64,000 nt of DNA from Diphasiastrum complanatum. Its lineage: Eukaryota; Streptophyta; Lycopodiopsida; Lycopodiales; Lycopodiaceae. The notes beneath the pieces were generated by a model that had not been told where the DNA came from, made no database searches, and saw only the letters and a program-made list of their open reading frames with translations. The DNA is taken from assembly GCA_029204225.1 (NCBI GenBank), contig CM055098.1, positions 12,857,315-12,921,314 on the forward strand. The letters run 5' to 3'. This document shows, in pieces, positions 45,962 to 58,023 of this stretch. The translations under genes and the position numbers were made by a program. Every line of letters begins with the position of its first letter. Positions within the stretch are counted from its first letter, which is position 1.

Positions 45962-48553
45962 CTCGCTCTCTCTCTAAATAATAATAGATCTATAATTGCT
46001 TATTTGGTCAGCATACTGCTCACTTTTTCATATATCTATAGATAATATTGCTGGAATCCCTGAATAAATACCAAACTGTATTTATCGGAAATTCCACTTT
46101 AATGAATTCTCAAGACACTTTTGTAATAAAGGGACTTGCTAGGCTTGCAATCAAGTGTCATTCACTTTTAGTTCATGCTTGTCATATACCATGGCACCAG
46201 GTAATTGATTGTCTCAGCAAGCAAGAGTTTTCTTTTGATCATCATTGTGGGTTGCAATTACTTATGCATGGCGGACGTAGACTAGGGCATGTACTAGATT
46301 TGTGAGTGGTAGGAGTTCTTTATTATACATTATTGAAGTGACCAAGGATTGGTGTGGTGCAGATCATATTGCGGGACTTGAAACCCTCCAATATTCTTCT
46401 TGACAAAGACTATACGCCAAAGCTGTCGGACTTTGGTTTGGCTAGACAGGGACCAGATGCTGGTCACAGTCATGTTTCAACAGCGGTATGATCATCAGGC
46501 AACTGAAACTATTTCCTTAATAGCCTCAAAAAGATGTCTTTGTATCACCTCTTTGCAAGTTTAAATGCTCTAGACTTCTTGATGAAATTATTCATCCAAT
46601 TGCAGGCATCTAGTCTTGCCTTATAACAGAGTGAACTTGTTCTCTTAGCTAACACTGCTTCACATCTGACAAAGATTCTTCTGTTTTGGAAATGGACTAA
46701 CTATCAAAGTTGACATTATCTACATAGAACATTCCGTAGTTCCTAGTTTGATGAAAACAACCCTGTCAACCTACTTGGTAGCTATTTTTAATGTTAACTG
46801 TTTATCATGTATGTGGATCTTAATGCTTGATCTAAATGTCATCTTTGAGAGATTTGGCTTCATATTGGCTGATGATGCCTGGTGATTCACATATGACATG
46901 TAAGTAACTGTTCTATGGATGTTAGATATTATGGCAATCTTTATACTTACCAAGCTTAGAAGCCCGTTCCGACCCTTTTGGGTTGGAACGTACAGTACGT
47001 TCCGTTCCGTACGTTCCGGAACGTACTGGGTCGGGTCAGTGTAATATATGACCCTGCTGGCCCGCGACTTCTGCATTTCACAGATAGCAAACAAGGTAGC
47101 GAGCAGGGAAAGTGCGCCTTCATGCATCAAAATTGAGCGAGAATATCAATTGATCTTACACATGAAATTAGCAATGGGCCTGTAAATTTTAGCAATGAAC
47201 ACTTGCTGGTGGCTGATGTAGCTCTTCCACCCAGAAATGGGATGCATGCAATATAGTCAGAGATGGCCGTTATTCTCATCCTGATCTCGTCTGACCCCAT
47301 CCGAAAACACAAAGCTTCAGTCCATCCTGAAGATGTTAACATTTAAGCTATTATAAACTCTGGCATATGGTTGTTAGAGAAGAAAGCGCTTTTTTTTCTC
47401 GTCAGTTGGAAAGAAAGTCATATTTCAATAACTCCTCGTTCTCCGCCCCCTTCGAAGGAGGCAGAATTCTCGAAGGGTTAGGCTTCACAGATTCTGTACA
47501 TTTGTTGATGACCTTGATAGTTAAAAGTAGCACGACTTTTTGTTTTTTACAAACGGTCATAGATCATAAGATGAAGCTGTTAAATTAAAAGTAGCAAAGA
47601 CCTTTCATAATAAAGAGCATGAAAAGTATAATAGACTTGATACACTTGGATCATCTATTTTTTTGTTGTTCGTCCTGCTACGGCTTGACCAGAGCTTCTT
47701 TACATATTAACTCTCAGGATAGGTTTTTTTTTTTCCTTTGTAAAAAAAAACTTATTTTTTTATTTTTTTTTGAGGGTGTTCCGGAACGGAACGCGTTCCA
47801 GAATGCGTTCCGGAACGGGCAACTAAGTTACCAAGTTAGTATCTTACTATTTATTTTTTGAATATCATGAGAACATTCTGTGGCATTTTTGTTTGGAGAT
47901 AGGAAGAGGAAGGTATTCCAAAAATCAAGATTAACATAGGCTCTACTATGATTCGACTTGTTTGCATTAACGTGTAAGGCTATCACATCACTTTCTGAAA
48001 GTATTGGACATGCAGATGATTCTGCTTCTATAATCAGATTTTCACAGATTCATTCCTTTTGTATATATGAATATAGTCTTTAGTAACTCTGTACCATAAA
48101 GTTTGCTTTAAACTGCGGTGGCTTTAAATTTGGAGTTTTCTATTGGCTTTATGAAAGATTATTCCATTTGACAATTCCAATTGGCTGTAGGTTGTTGGAA
48201 CTATGGGATATGCAGCTCCCGAGTATATTCAAACGGGCCATTTGACTGCAAAGAATGATGTTTGGAGCTTTGGGATTGTGCTTCTTGAATTACTCACAGG
48301 AAGGCGGGCTCTAGATAGTAATCTTCCCAGGAATGAACAATATCTTATGGATTGGTGTAAACCATACATTGGTGACAACAGAAAATTAAGAAAGATTATG
48401 GACCAAAGACTCGGAGGGCAATATGATGTAGAGACTGCTGAGAGAATAGCTTCTCTTGCTTGCCAATGCACTTTAAAAATTGCAAAATCAAGGCCGAAGA
48501 TGAGGGCGGTTGTAGAAGCCTTAAAAGAGATCGTGGAATCACCTCATTTATGA
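39254..48553 (+). CDS. Receptor-like cytoplasmic kinase, subfamily VII (PCRK1/PCRK2-like)
   Basis: Four exons: 39254-39688, 44566-44826, 46363-46485, 48191-48553; all introns GT-AG and all junctions phase 0. The product is 393 residues without a stop. The N-terminus [13 protein letters not shown], then a Ser/Thr/Gly-rich stretch, matches the PCRK1/PCRK2 group of RLCK-VII kinases, which act in pattern-triggered immunity. Cys3 could be acylated; there is no MG myristoylation site and no membrane segment. Kinase landmarks: glycine loop GEGGFGCV (108-115), Lys137 in VAVKQL, Glu153, catalytic Asp237 in ILRDLKPSN (Leu replaces the usual His/Tyr), DFG 255-257, activation segment [17 protein letters not shown] to Glu284. 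All catalytic residues are present. The C-terminus stops soon after the kinase domain. PBL-type relatives are the alternative. Intron 1 is 4877 bp. A polyadenylation-like AATAAA is at 48995. Confidence 0.93.
40790..40811. repeat. (GA)n microsatellite, kinase intron 1
   Basis: About eleven GA units. Confidence 0.9.
41734..41741. repeat. Target-site duplication GTCTAGAC (left), hAT-like copy A
   Basis: Perfect 8-bp match to 42581-42588, flanking the element exactly. The match does not extend on either side. Confidence 0.85.
41742..42580. mobile_element. Non-autonomous hAT-like DNA transposon, copy A (intron 1)
   Basis: 839 bp between perfect 8-bp duplications GTCTAGAC. The ends are inverted: the left begins CTTAGAAGCCTGTTCC, the right end reversed begins CATAGTTTCCCATTCC. 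Near both ends is the palindrome GTTCCGGAAC (about 41810 and 42551). No coding sequence. An 8-bp duplication with short inverted ends is the mark of the hAT superfamily. The right subterminal part has T-rich runs, as in copy B. Confidence 0.82.
43355..43440. repeat. Compound (GT)n(GA)n microsatellite, kinase intron 1
   Basis: GT units at 43355-43381 pass directly into about 29 GA units to 43440. The Arg-Glu and Leu-Ser frames here are artefacts. Confidence 0.95.
45492..45608 (-). mobile_element. tRNA-like retroposon (SINE-like), 81 bp, with 18-bp target duplication
   Basis: GATTCAAAGCTCATATGA occurs at 45492-45509 and 45591-45608, perfect over 18 bp, with an 81-bp insert (45510-45590). On the minus strand the insert starts CAAGGGTTGGCTAGTTGG and contains an A-box-like TAGTTGGTTAG and a B-box-like AAGTTCAAGCC at tRNA-like spacing. 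Long target duplications and a Pol III promoter-like body indicate LINE-mediated retroposition, as for SINEs. There is no poly(A) or defined 3' tail, so it is a minimal or truncated copy. It lies in intron 2 of the kinase. Confidence 0.72.
45685..45728. repeat. (GA)n microsatellite, kinase intron 2
   Basis: About 22 GA units. A complementary (TC)n tract lies 170 bp downstream in the same intron. Confidence 0.95.
45896..45975. repeat. (TC)n microsatellite, kinase intron 2
   Basis: About 36 TC units with two late interruptions (TCGC). Confidence 0.95.
46955..47827. mobile_element. Non-autonomous hAT-like DNA transposon, copy B (intron 3)
   Basis: 873 bp between perfect 8-bp duplications TTACCAAG (46947-46954 and 47828-47835). 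The left end CTTAGAAGCCCGTTCCG and the reversed right end CTTAGTTGCCCGTTCCG agree at 15 of 17 positions. The subterminal region is rich in GTTCCGGAAC palindromes, including the perfect 18-bp GTACGTTCCGGAACGTAC (47009-47026). No transposase is encoded. Ends and subterminal motif match copy A; the middles appear unrelated. Confidence 0.88.
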
Positions 48554-50340
48554 AGTTCCATTGGCATTGTTGCTAAAACTGTGGAGCTGGAAGCAAGAGT
48601 CAAAAAAAGCATGAGATTGAACGCTCAGAGAAAGGTAATTGCCTTCAAAAGATGAAATACAGGGAGTGACAGCTGATCCTTTGGTGAGTAATCATTGAGA
48701 TGCATGGTCATATGCACAGGTGGTGATCTCCAGTTTGGTTGAAAGACTGCAAACATTAATTTCAAAATAGGCAGTCATGTGCAAGTTATGAAATGGTAAA
48801 ATCATGCTCAAGATTTCAAAATAAGGTCCCACTTCATCCGAGCTCATCATTTTGAGTGTTTAGTACAAATATTCAAGCTTTCCAGGGGCTGTCAATTTAA
48901 TACCGAAAAAGTTTTTGGCTGGATGCATATTCTAGCCAATATTTGCAATAGAGTTCAATTCCATGTACACCATTTGTATTGCTCAAAGATGGAAAATAAA
49001 GCTTCCAATTTCCCTTAGATCCACAAAAGTGTTGCACTTTTTTTCCTTGTGCACATCCTACATTAAGTCGTCTTTTATAATATGTAGCTGTGTGTGTGCT
49101 GCTATTGATCATGTGCGAGGAGCACTTTTGTAATCCCAAGTTATTCTTGAGTAATATGCGCGACATATTATTCCTTGGGAGGTTTTCTTTCCTAATTCAT
49201 GTATGCACACAATTACTCGAGGATGTGATTTATGTCCATTACCATCTGAATAGTGCTTTCAGTGCATACTAGAAAAGATCTGAACGTTCAATGATGCTTT
49301 CAATGGTCGTGTTATTGGTGTTTGTTCAAGTCCAGTTTCCTCCACTTTATGCATGTTGGCACTTCTTAACAAACATACCTCATTGTAAAGAGAGCTACAC
49401 ACAATTCAACTGACTTAATACACTAGAGAATGTATCTAGTGAATATACCACGGAATATACAAGTTCTAAGCTTGCTAGAAAATCTAAAATCACAAAATAC
49501 AATTCACTTACATTTCAAATTTCAACTCTACCAAGATCATGCGGCGATCGATCCAAGTATGATCTTGGTGATGCTTCAAACAGGTTGGGGCGAGCTCTTG
49601 TGGGTAAGCATTACTTCCAGCAGTAACTAATAGAGAGGGTTCTAAGAAGTTTGTCGTAGATCAATTATATATTTTTATTCTCTTGTATTTCCTCGTTATA
49701 TGTCAGAGATTGGACGAGATGAATTCAGAGAGGAAAGAAAGGTAAATTACCTCACCACTTATTGGAGATCATTATGTATGTTGCTTTTTGCCTATCCAAT
49801 CATTTGTATATACATTGAAAAAGCAAGAGCTTGTAGCAAGTACCTATTAGGTTTGGTTGTTGGCATGTGACAAACATTCCTCATTAATATGATAAGAGTT
49901 GCTTACACCTCATTCCTCATGAAGTTGTAACTTGTTCAAGGCCTTGCTTACTCTTGGCAATCGACAGAATGCTATTGTATTTGAATTATGTTTTCTAGTT
50001 CTATTCTTGGGTAGCACATGTATCAAATCAAAAAATGTACAACATCAAAGTAAAACTAATGAGACGTAAACCCTCCAAATTATCGAGGGGATCCACCTCA
50101 CCACTTTTAACATGGCCATGTTGCATTTGAAATTGCACATCTACAACTGTCTCTCCAAACGTTTGAGGCCTTTGGCGATGCATAGGACCTTAGAATATAT
50201 CTAGTAGTAAGGGCCATGAAAGTGCCCTAAAAACTAAGCATAAAAATTATGGCAAAATTATCGAGCACCAAGGGTAAAAATACGGGCCTAGCATGTGCTC
50301 ATCATGTAACTTATATAAGTTCCATGTCTCTTACATATAA
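48554..50340. other. 3' flank of the kinase; no gene seen
   Basis: The first ~450 bp are probably 3' UTR (AATAAA at 48995). The rest has no supportable frame. Confidence 0.4.
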
Positions 50341-50379
50341 GTTTCCACACTAATTTTTTTCCTCTGCCGGCGAGACGCT

Positions 50380-50865
50380 TAGCACGCCGGCGTGCTATCC
50401 TTGGAGGCTGTAATTTTTTTTCTCATTTCATATAGCATGCCGGCGTGCTTTCCTTGGAGGCTGCAATTTTTTTTTTTTCTCATTTCATATAGCACGTCGA
50501 CGTGCTATCTTTAAAGGCTGCAAGAAAAACAATTAGTTGTTTTACTTAGCACGTCGACTTACTATGTTTGGAGGCTCAAATAAATATTCCTAAATACTAT
50601 TTTTACTCAAAATTTGGTTCTTAAACGTGTCAAAATAGCCTTTCTATTTTATAATTTACTCAGCTAGCACACCGGTGTGCTAGGCGAGACCGTCCCGAAA
50701 AAATAATTTCTTTTGAGCGGTCTCTCCTAGCACGCCGGCATGCTATGTTTGGAGGCTGCAAAAGAAAATTCTCATTTCATATAGCATGTTGGCATGCTAT
50801 TTTTAAAGGCTACAAATTTTTTTTAATAGTTGTTTTACTTAGCACGTCTGCTTCCTATGTTTGGA
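50380..50865. repeat. Array of GC-palindromes in AT-rich spacers
   Basis: Near-perfect 16-20 bp palindromes recur at 50380 (TAGCACGCCGGCGTGCTA), 50434, 50491 (AGCACGTCGACGTGCT), 50548, 50664 (CTAGCACACCGGTGTGCTAG), 50729, 50783 and 50841. Most spacings are 53-58 bp. Each is followed by a TTGGAGGCTGCAA- or TTTAAAGGCTGCAA-like block and a T-run. The stretch 50434-50665 is repeated as 50729-50945 (~290-bp period) with the shared tail TTTTTACTCAAAATTTGGTT. Variants differ mainly by C-to-T or G-to-A at CpG. Confidence 0.88.
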
Positions 50866-50949
50866 GGTTGAAGAAAATATAATGTTTTTACTCAAAATTT
50901 GGTTCTCAAATGTGAATAGCTTTTCTATTTTATAATTTACTCAACTAAC

Positions 50950-51632
50950 ACGCTGACATAGTAGCTTAATCAACTCCAAAAAGAAATTTATTTTTTCAAA
51001 AAGTTCTTCAAAAAAAACTATTTTTTTTTAAATAAAAAATTTGCAATCTAGCATACCAGCATTCTAGCTTTTACAACTTCAAGAACAATTTAAAAAATAA
51101 ATAAAAGTAAACCTATATTTATAGAGTAACAAAGTATTTTGTGATGGACCTATTTAAAATTTGATTTATAGTCAAATTTTCAAGTATGCATCAAACCACA
51201 ATTCTTGGTCTTTAAAAATCATAAAAAGAGTAGCAGACCATGTGCTACAATTTGGGTTTTGACATTCTGCGAGTACAATTTTTGTGAGTTTCTTTTACCC
51301 ATGATCCAACAAAATGTTAGCACATGGTGTGCTACTCTTTTTATGCCACTACATGATTTTTAAAGAACAAGAATTGTGGTTTGATGCATACTTGAAAATT
51401 TGACTATCCATCAAATTTTAAATAGGTCCATAACAAAATACTTTGTTACTCTATAAATATAGGTTTACTTTTATTTATTTATTTTAAACCGTTCTTGAAG
51501 TTGTAAAAGTTAGCACGCCGACGTGCTAGCCTGTAAATTTTTATTTCAAAAAAATGATGTTTTTTTGAAGAACTTTTTGAAAAATAAATTCTTTTTTAGA
51601 GCTGATTCAACTAGCATGTCGGCGAGCTATCT
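50950..51632. repeat. Long inverted repeat (fold-back), arms ~300 nt
   Basis: The left arm (about 50950-51252) and the right arm (about 51317-51632) are reverse complements at roughly nine of ten positions by eye, for example CAAATTTTCAAGTATGCATC at about 51173 against its reverse complement near 51390. The spacer is ~65 nt. Both arms contain a palindrome of the neighbouring array (51050-51065; 51512-51527; 51613-51628). A transcript would fold into one long hairpin. A further copy of the loop-proximal part (GCACACCATGTG) lies inverted near 51715-51785. Confidence 0.87.
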
Positions 51633-51833
51633 TTGGAGGCTACCAAAAAAAATTTGAATTTGAATTTTTTTTTACTTTGTGAGATTTTTACCTATGTACC
51701 AAACCATATTCTTAACAATAAACATTGAAGTAGTGGCATAAAAAAAAGGTAGCACACCATGTGTGGTATCTTTTTGTTGAATAGTGGCAAGAAAGAAACT
51801 TGCAAAATGCCGAGGCCCATAGCTTAAGAGTAT

Positions 51834-53890
<2,057 letters not shown>

Positions 53891-54373
53891 CTATTCATGT
53901 ACTTTCATTAGTTGCATCAAACTAAGAAGAGTATTCCACCAATTTGCCACTATCTCACTATGCTTCCTCCATGCTTGACAATAATCTTTGATTTGAAAAG
54001 TCCATTTGCATGAAGATAGCTGCATCATAAGTGTACAAATCCGAGGCTTCCATGCCTCAAAATGATCATAAAGATCATATTTATTAGATGGAAACAAACG
54101 TTGATCATCAAGATTAAGCATACTAGCTTGACTAGTCCACATACTATGAACCTTATCCATAATGGATCTAATCTTGATATCAAATGCTAACTTGACCTTT
54201 TTGAGGCTAAATACTTTTTCAAGGATGTAAGTGTCCTCTTTGGATGTTTCACTTAGTCTCAAGAAAAGTTTACAAAATGCCTCATAACATGAAAAAACTT
54301 GATTTTTCAAAATATGAGTATCAAAATCATTCTTGCTCTTACTAGTTCCATGAGCAAACTTTTGATAACACAA
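53891..54373 (-). CDS. Unidentified 160-residue ORF next to copia protease
   Basis: An open frame starting MCYQKFAHGTSKSKND, with later segments DIKIRSIMDKVHSMW, YDLYDHFEAWKPRIC and SCKWTFQIKDYCQAWRKHSE. The composition is balanced and Trp-containing, unlike random AT-rich frames. It follows a copia protease/pre-integrase remnant on the same strand, where integrase would be expected, but it shows no HHCC or DDE motif. It could be captured host sequence, an unusual frame of a decayed element, or chance. I do not recognise it. Confidence 0.3.
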   Translation of the reverse strand: MCYQKFAHGTSKSKNDFDTHILKNQVFSCYEAFCKLFLRLSETSKEDTYILEKVFSLKKVKLAFDIKIRSIMDKVHSMWTSQASMLNLDDQRLFPSNKYDLYDHFEAWKPRICTLMMQLSSCKWTFQIKDYCQAWRKHSEIVANWWNTLLSLMQLMKVHE

Positions 54374-54790
54374 TATCTTGATGTTTTGGAAAAATAGAAA
54401 ACATTAGTTTGAAATTGGTATGATCCAATCTCTTATTCCATAATTCCTCCTTGGAAATACTAGTCATCAAAGCAACATCACAAGAACTTGCACTTTCATG
54501 TAGATGTAACTTGAAAATGCCACCATAATTAGATCCATGTAAGTTTAGGAACAAAAAGAACATTGGAAAGAGATAAAATCTTAGAAGATGCAAGCTTCAA
54601 GGGAATACTCTCCAATTCCTTCAATAGTACATTCATGATCAGTAACTATGTATATTGATTTCTTAAGTCCTTGATATGGTACAATAGAATCAAAAGAATC
54701 ATTGGAGCAACACATGTGTGATGAAGCACCACTATCAATATACCAAGCTCCATCATGTTTGAAGGGTGTTGAGAAAAAACTTGATACCAT
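54342..54790 (-). pseudogene. Ty1/copia protease and pre-integrase remnant
   Basis: Frame 54790-54581 has WYIDSGASSHMCCS, the copia aspartic protease signature (catalytic DSG). After a frameshift near 54590, frame 54593-54342 has HGSNYGGIFKLHLHE and LWNKRLDHTNFKL, the position of the LWH.RLGH motif of the pre-integrase domain. Truncated on both sides. Confidence 0.8.
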
Positions 54791-54848
54791 GAAGGATCCT
54801 TTTCCTTCACTTGCAATAAAATCTTCTTTTTTGATGATGTTGGCTTGT

Positions 54849-54988
54849 GAAGAAACAAAACATTTCTATTACCAGAGCTTTGCTAGCTTTCAGCCCTCAG
54901 TTTGACAAAAAGACACGACGTGAAAATGTCCGCGAACCTGACGAAAAGACACAAAGCAAAAATGTTTGCCAACATCCTGACGATCATG
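54849..54988 (+). repeat. Left repeat (truncated LTR?) of copia element at 54849-58355
   Basis: TGAAGAAACAAAAC to about 54988 matches 58024-58165 (both with GCTTTGCTAGCTTTCAGCCC and repeated GACGAAAAGACAC blocks). It ends abruptly at mid-gag sequence, so leader and gag start are deleted. Confidence 0.65.
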
Positions 54989-56620
54989 CTGCTCGAAGAT
55001 CAGCTGACAAACCTGCAATGGGATGGTAAAGACCTCACTTCCTTCATTACGAAGATGAAGGATCTTTGTCTTTCACTACACAATTTTGGAGCAGAAAATG
55101 CAGTGTCAGCAGAGAAGCAGTTCACTTATCTGTTGAGAGCTTTACCAAGATCATTCTAGACAACCAGAGCGCTACTAGCAAAAGATCCTACGATGACACT
55201 CGAAAAGGCTGTTGTCGAGATTCGAGAAGAAGTCGAAGCTCGAGAACACCTTGATCACAAGGATGCTTCTAACCAAGCCCTCTACAACAACAAGGAGAAA
55301 GCAAAGAAGCAATTCAAGCCTAAGAAGGAGTCAGATTGAAGGCAAGATTGAGATCAGCAAGTAGAAGGAGCCAGCAAAGGCAAATGGAAGAACAAAGGAA
55401 GGTCGAAACAACAGAGTGGAGACAAGAAGACATGCGTGAGATGCAAACGCGAAGGACATACTGTCAATTCGTGTCGGCTTAATCCGAAAATTGAGTGTGT
55501 CCATTGTCACAAGAAGGGTCATGCAGCCATGGACTGCCCAAGAAACAAATCAGCTCAAAGCAGACAGGAGAACAACAATAGTTCATTCTATGTCGAGGAG
55601 CCGGAGAGCTCAAAGATGGGCGAAGAAAGACCGAATCACGAAAATTCGACCACCTACGTCTGTGCAGACATATGTGCAATATCAATGCCTAACACGCAGG
55701 AGGTAATTCTTGATTCAGGAGCTACCTTGCACTTTGTTACATCATGATCATGTCTGATTTCCGAAGTGCAGATTCATCAAGATTTATCATTCTTGGAGAT
55801 GGATCAAAGCATCAAGTGAATGGTATTGGTTCACTATGGCTCAACACAAACGGCAGAGACAGACGACTCGAAGATGTTCTGTTTGTGCCTACGCACAAGC
55901 GGGACTTGCTATTAGTGGCAAGAATAGCTGATGCAGAGATGCGTGTAACGTTCTCGGATGAAGCATGCAACATTGTTGATGCAAGTACCAGTACAATAAT
56001 CACTCAAGGTAGAAAAAGAGGCAACCTGTATCACTTGAAGATATGCGTACCTGCAGATCAAGTGCATCATACTCATGATGATTTGCCAGATACTCTATGG
56101 AACAGGAGACTATGCCATATGAATTCAATGGCACTATATCAAGCAAGCCATCATAGAGCAATCACAGGGGTGAGCATCTCGAATGCAACCAGTTTGATGA
56201 CTTGTGATGCATGTTTGAAGGGTAAGATGTCATGTATTCCTTTTGTCAAAGACTCCTACAAAACTACAAAGATTCTGGAGCTTGTACATTCTGACATTTG
56301 TGGACCTTTCAATGTGATCTCAGTAGGAGGCTCAAAATATTATATAACATTTATTGATGATTATAATAAATTTGCCAGAGTCTATTTTATTCACAATAAA
56401 TCAGAAGCATTTGACAAGTTCACAGAGTATGTGAATTGGACAGAAAGATACACGAGAAATAAGGTGAAGCAGATCAGAACAACAAAATACATCTCAAATC
56501 GATTCACTGACTTCTGCAACAATCGTGGAATCATTCACAGAAGAACTGCATCTTACACGCTGCAGCACAACGGTGTTGCAGAAAGAAAGAACAAGATTCT
56601 AATGGAAGCTACCAGGTGCG
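54989..56620 (+). pseudogene. Copia gag, protease and integrase (deleted before RT)
   Basis: The order is a gag tail (LEDQLTNLQWDGKDLTSFI near 54990-55160), two zinc knuckles (CMRCKREG..-type near 55430: C..C...GH..NSC; then CVHCHKKGHAAMDC near 55498), protease VILDSGATLHFVTS (55703-55744), pre-integrase LWNRRLCHMNS (near 56098) and integrase: the CDACLKGKMSC zinc part, HSDICGPF, YYITFIDDYNKFARVYF, and YTLQHNGVAERKNK (near 56550). Stops and a frameshift after gag and at 55745. Near 56617 the frame is joined directly to RT: the end of integrase and the hinge are missing. Confidence 0.9.
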
Positions 56621-58020
56621 TGATGGCCTATTCAAAGGCTCTAAGTATACATCAAGACTTGTAGCGAAGGGGTTTTCTCAAAGATATGGTATTGACTATG
56701 CTGAGACCTCTTCTCCTATCGTGAAACATTCGTCCCTATGCTTATTGTTTGCATATGCAGTTGCTTATGATCTCAAGATTCACATGGTGGACGAAAAGAC
56801 AGCATTCTTGCATGGTGAGCTAGACAAGGAAGTCTACATGGATCAACCTCCAGGCTACATTTCGAACTCACTTCCTACTTATGCATGCAAAATGCATAGG
56901 AGTATCTACGGTCTGAAGTAGTCAGTGCGACAATGGCATAAGAAGAAAGATCAAGCCTTGGAATTCTTAGGATTCAAGACACCAATGGATGGTTCCAATG
57001 TTTATGTAAGAATTACAGATGGGGAGATCATCATTGTAGCTGTGTATCTGGACGACACTCTGATATTCTGCAAAAGTGAAGAGCTTATTGCTGAGGTGTA
57101 TGACATCTTGAAACATTTTGAGATTGCAGACCTGGGATAAGCCAGATGTTATCTTGGCTTACAGATTAACAGGGACTTTGAGGGAGGTAAATTGTACCTT
57201 CATCAGTCTAGATATACCCAGAAAATCCTAGAAGATTTCGGGATGCTGAGTTGCAAGGGAGCACATACTCCCATGCTTGTACAAGTAGTCCTGACGAATG
57301 AAGACTGTTCAAAGACTGAAGAAAAAAGAGAATTGATGCAACTTACACCATACAAGAAGCTAATCGAATCGTTGATGTACCTTGCAGATAACACACGTCC
57401 TGACATCGCTTATGTCGTATTCAAGATGAGCCAATTCTGTACAAATTCAGGCTCAACTCATTGGAAGATTTCGAAATGAATTTTGCAATACTTCCAATTA
57501 ACGAAGGATTTTGGTTTGTGTTATTCTCGTGAGCAGGGTTCCAGATGCTTTCTTACAGTGATGTAGCTGGGCATCTCTCAAGGACGACTGCAAAAGTGTC
57601 TCAGGAGGATGCACCATCACATCAAGAGCAGCAATTCTCTGGGTCAGCAAGAAGCAGACCATTGTGGGTCAGTCATCTTGCAAGGCAGAGTACGTTGCAG
57701 TAACAAAGATGGCTAATGAAATCATTTGGCTCAAACAGTTGATGAGTTGGGCGAAACAAGAAACGAGCCTCTGATTTTGCAGATGGACAATACATCTACA
57801 ATACATTTGACAAAGGATCCTGTGTTTCACTCAAGGATGAAGCACATCACAATCAAGTATCACTTAATAAGGGATCTAATCGGGAAGAAAATGTTGCAGA
57901 CTACCTTCATTGGAACAAAGGAGATGGTGGGTAACATTTTCACAAAGGTCTTAAACAAAGGTCTGTACGAGAAACAGAGGAGTAGTCTTGGAGTCATCAA
58001 GCTACCACGCTTTGAGAGGG
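56616..58020 (+). pseudogene. Copia RT and RNase H (same element)
   Basis: RT: RLVAKGFSQRYGIDYAETSS (near 56660), EKTAFLHGELDKEVYMDQPP (near 56800), SIYGLK then a stop at 56919-56921, AVYLDDTLIF (near 57040; YLDD), YCLG-type segment near 57150. RNase H: TPYKKLIESLMYLADNTRPD (near 57345), a region with frameshifts around 57480-57720, then LQMDNTSTIHLTKDPVFHSR, HITIKYHLIRDLI and GNIFTKVLNKGLYEKQRSSLG. The purine tract TTTGAGAGGGAG follows. Inactive. Confidence 0.9.
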
Positions 58021-58023
58021 AGC

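Noticed and set aside
50380-50865. CRISPR-like array
   Set aside because: Regular spacing and palindromic repeats recall CRISPR, but the spacers are themselves repeated AT-rich text, the genome is a plant and no cas genes exist.
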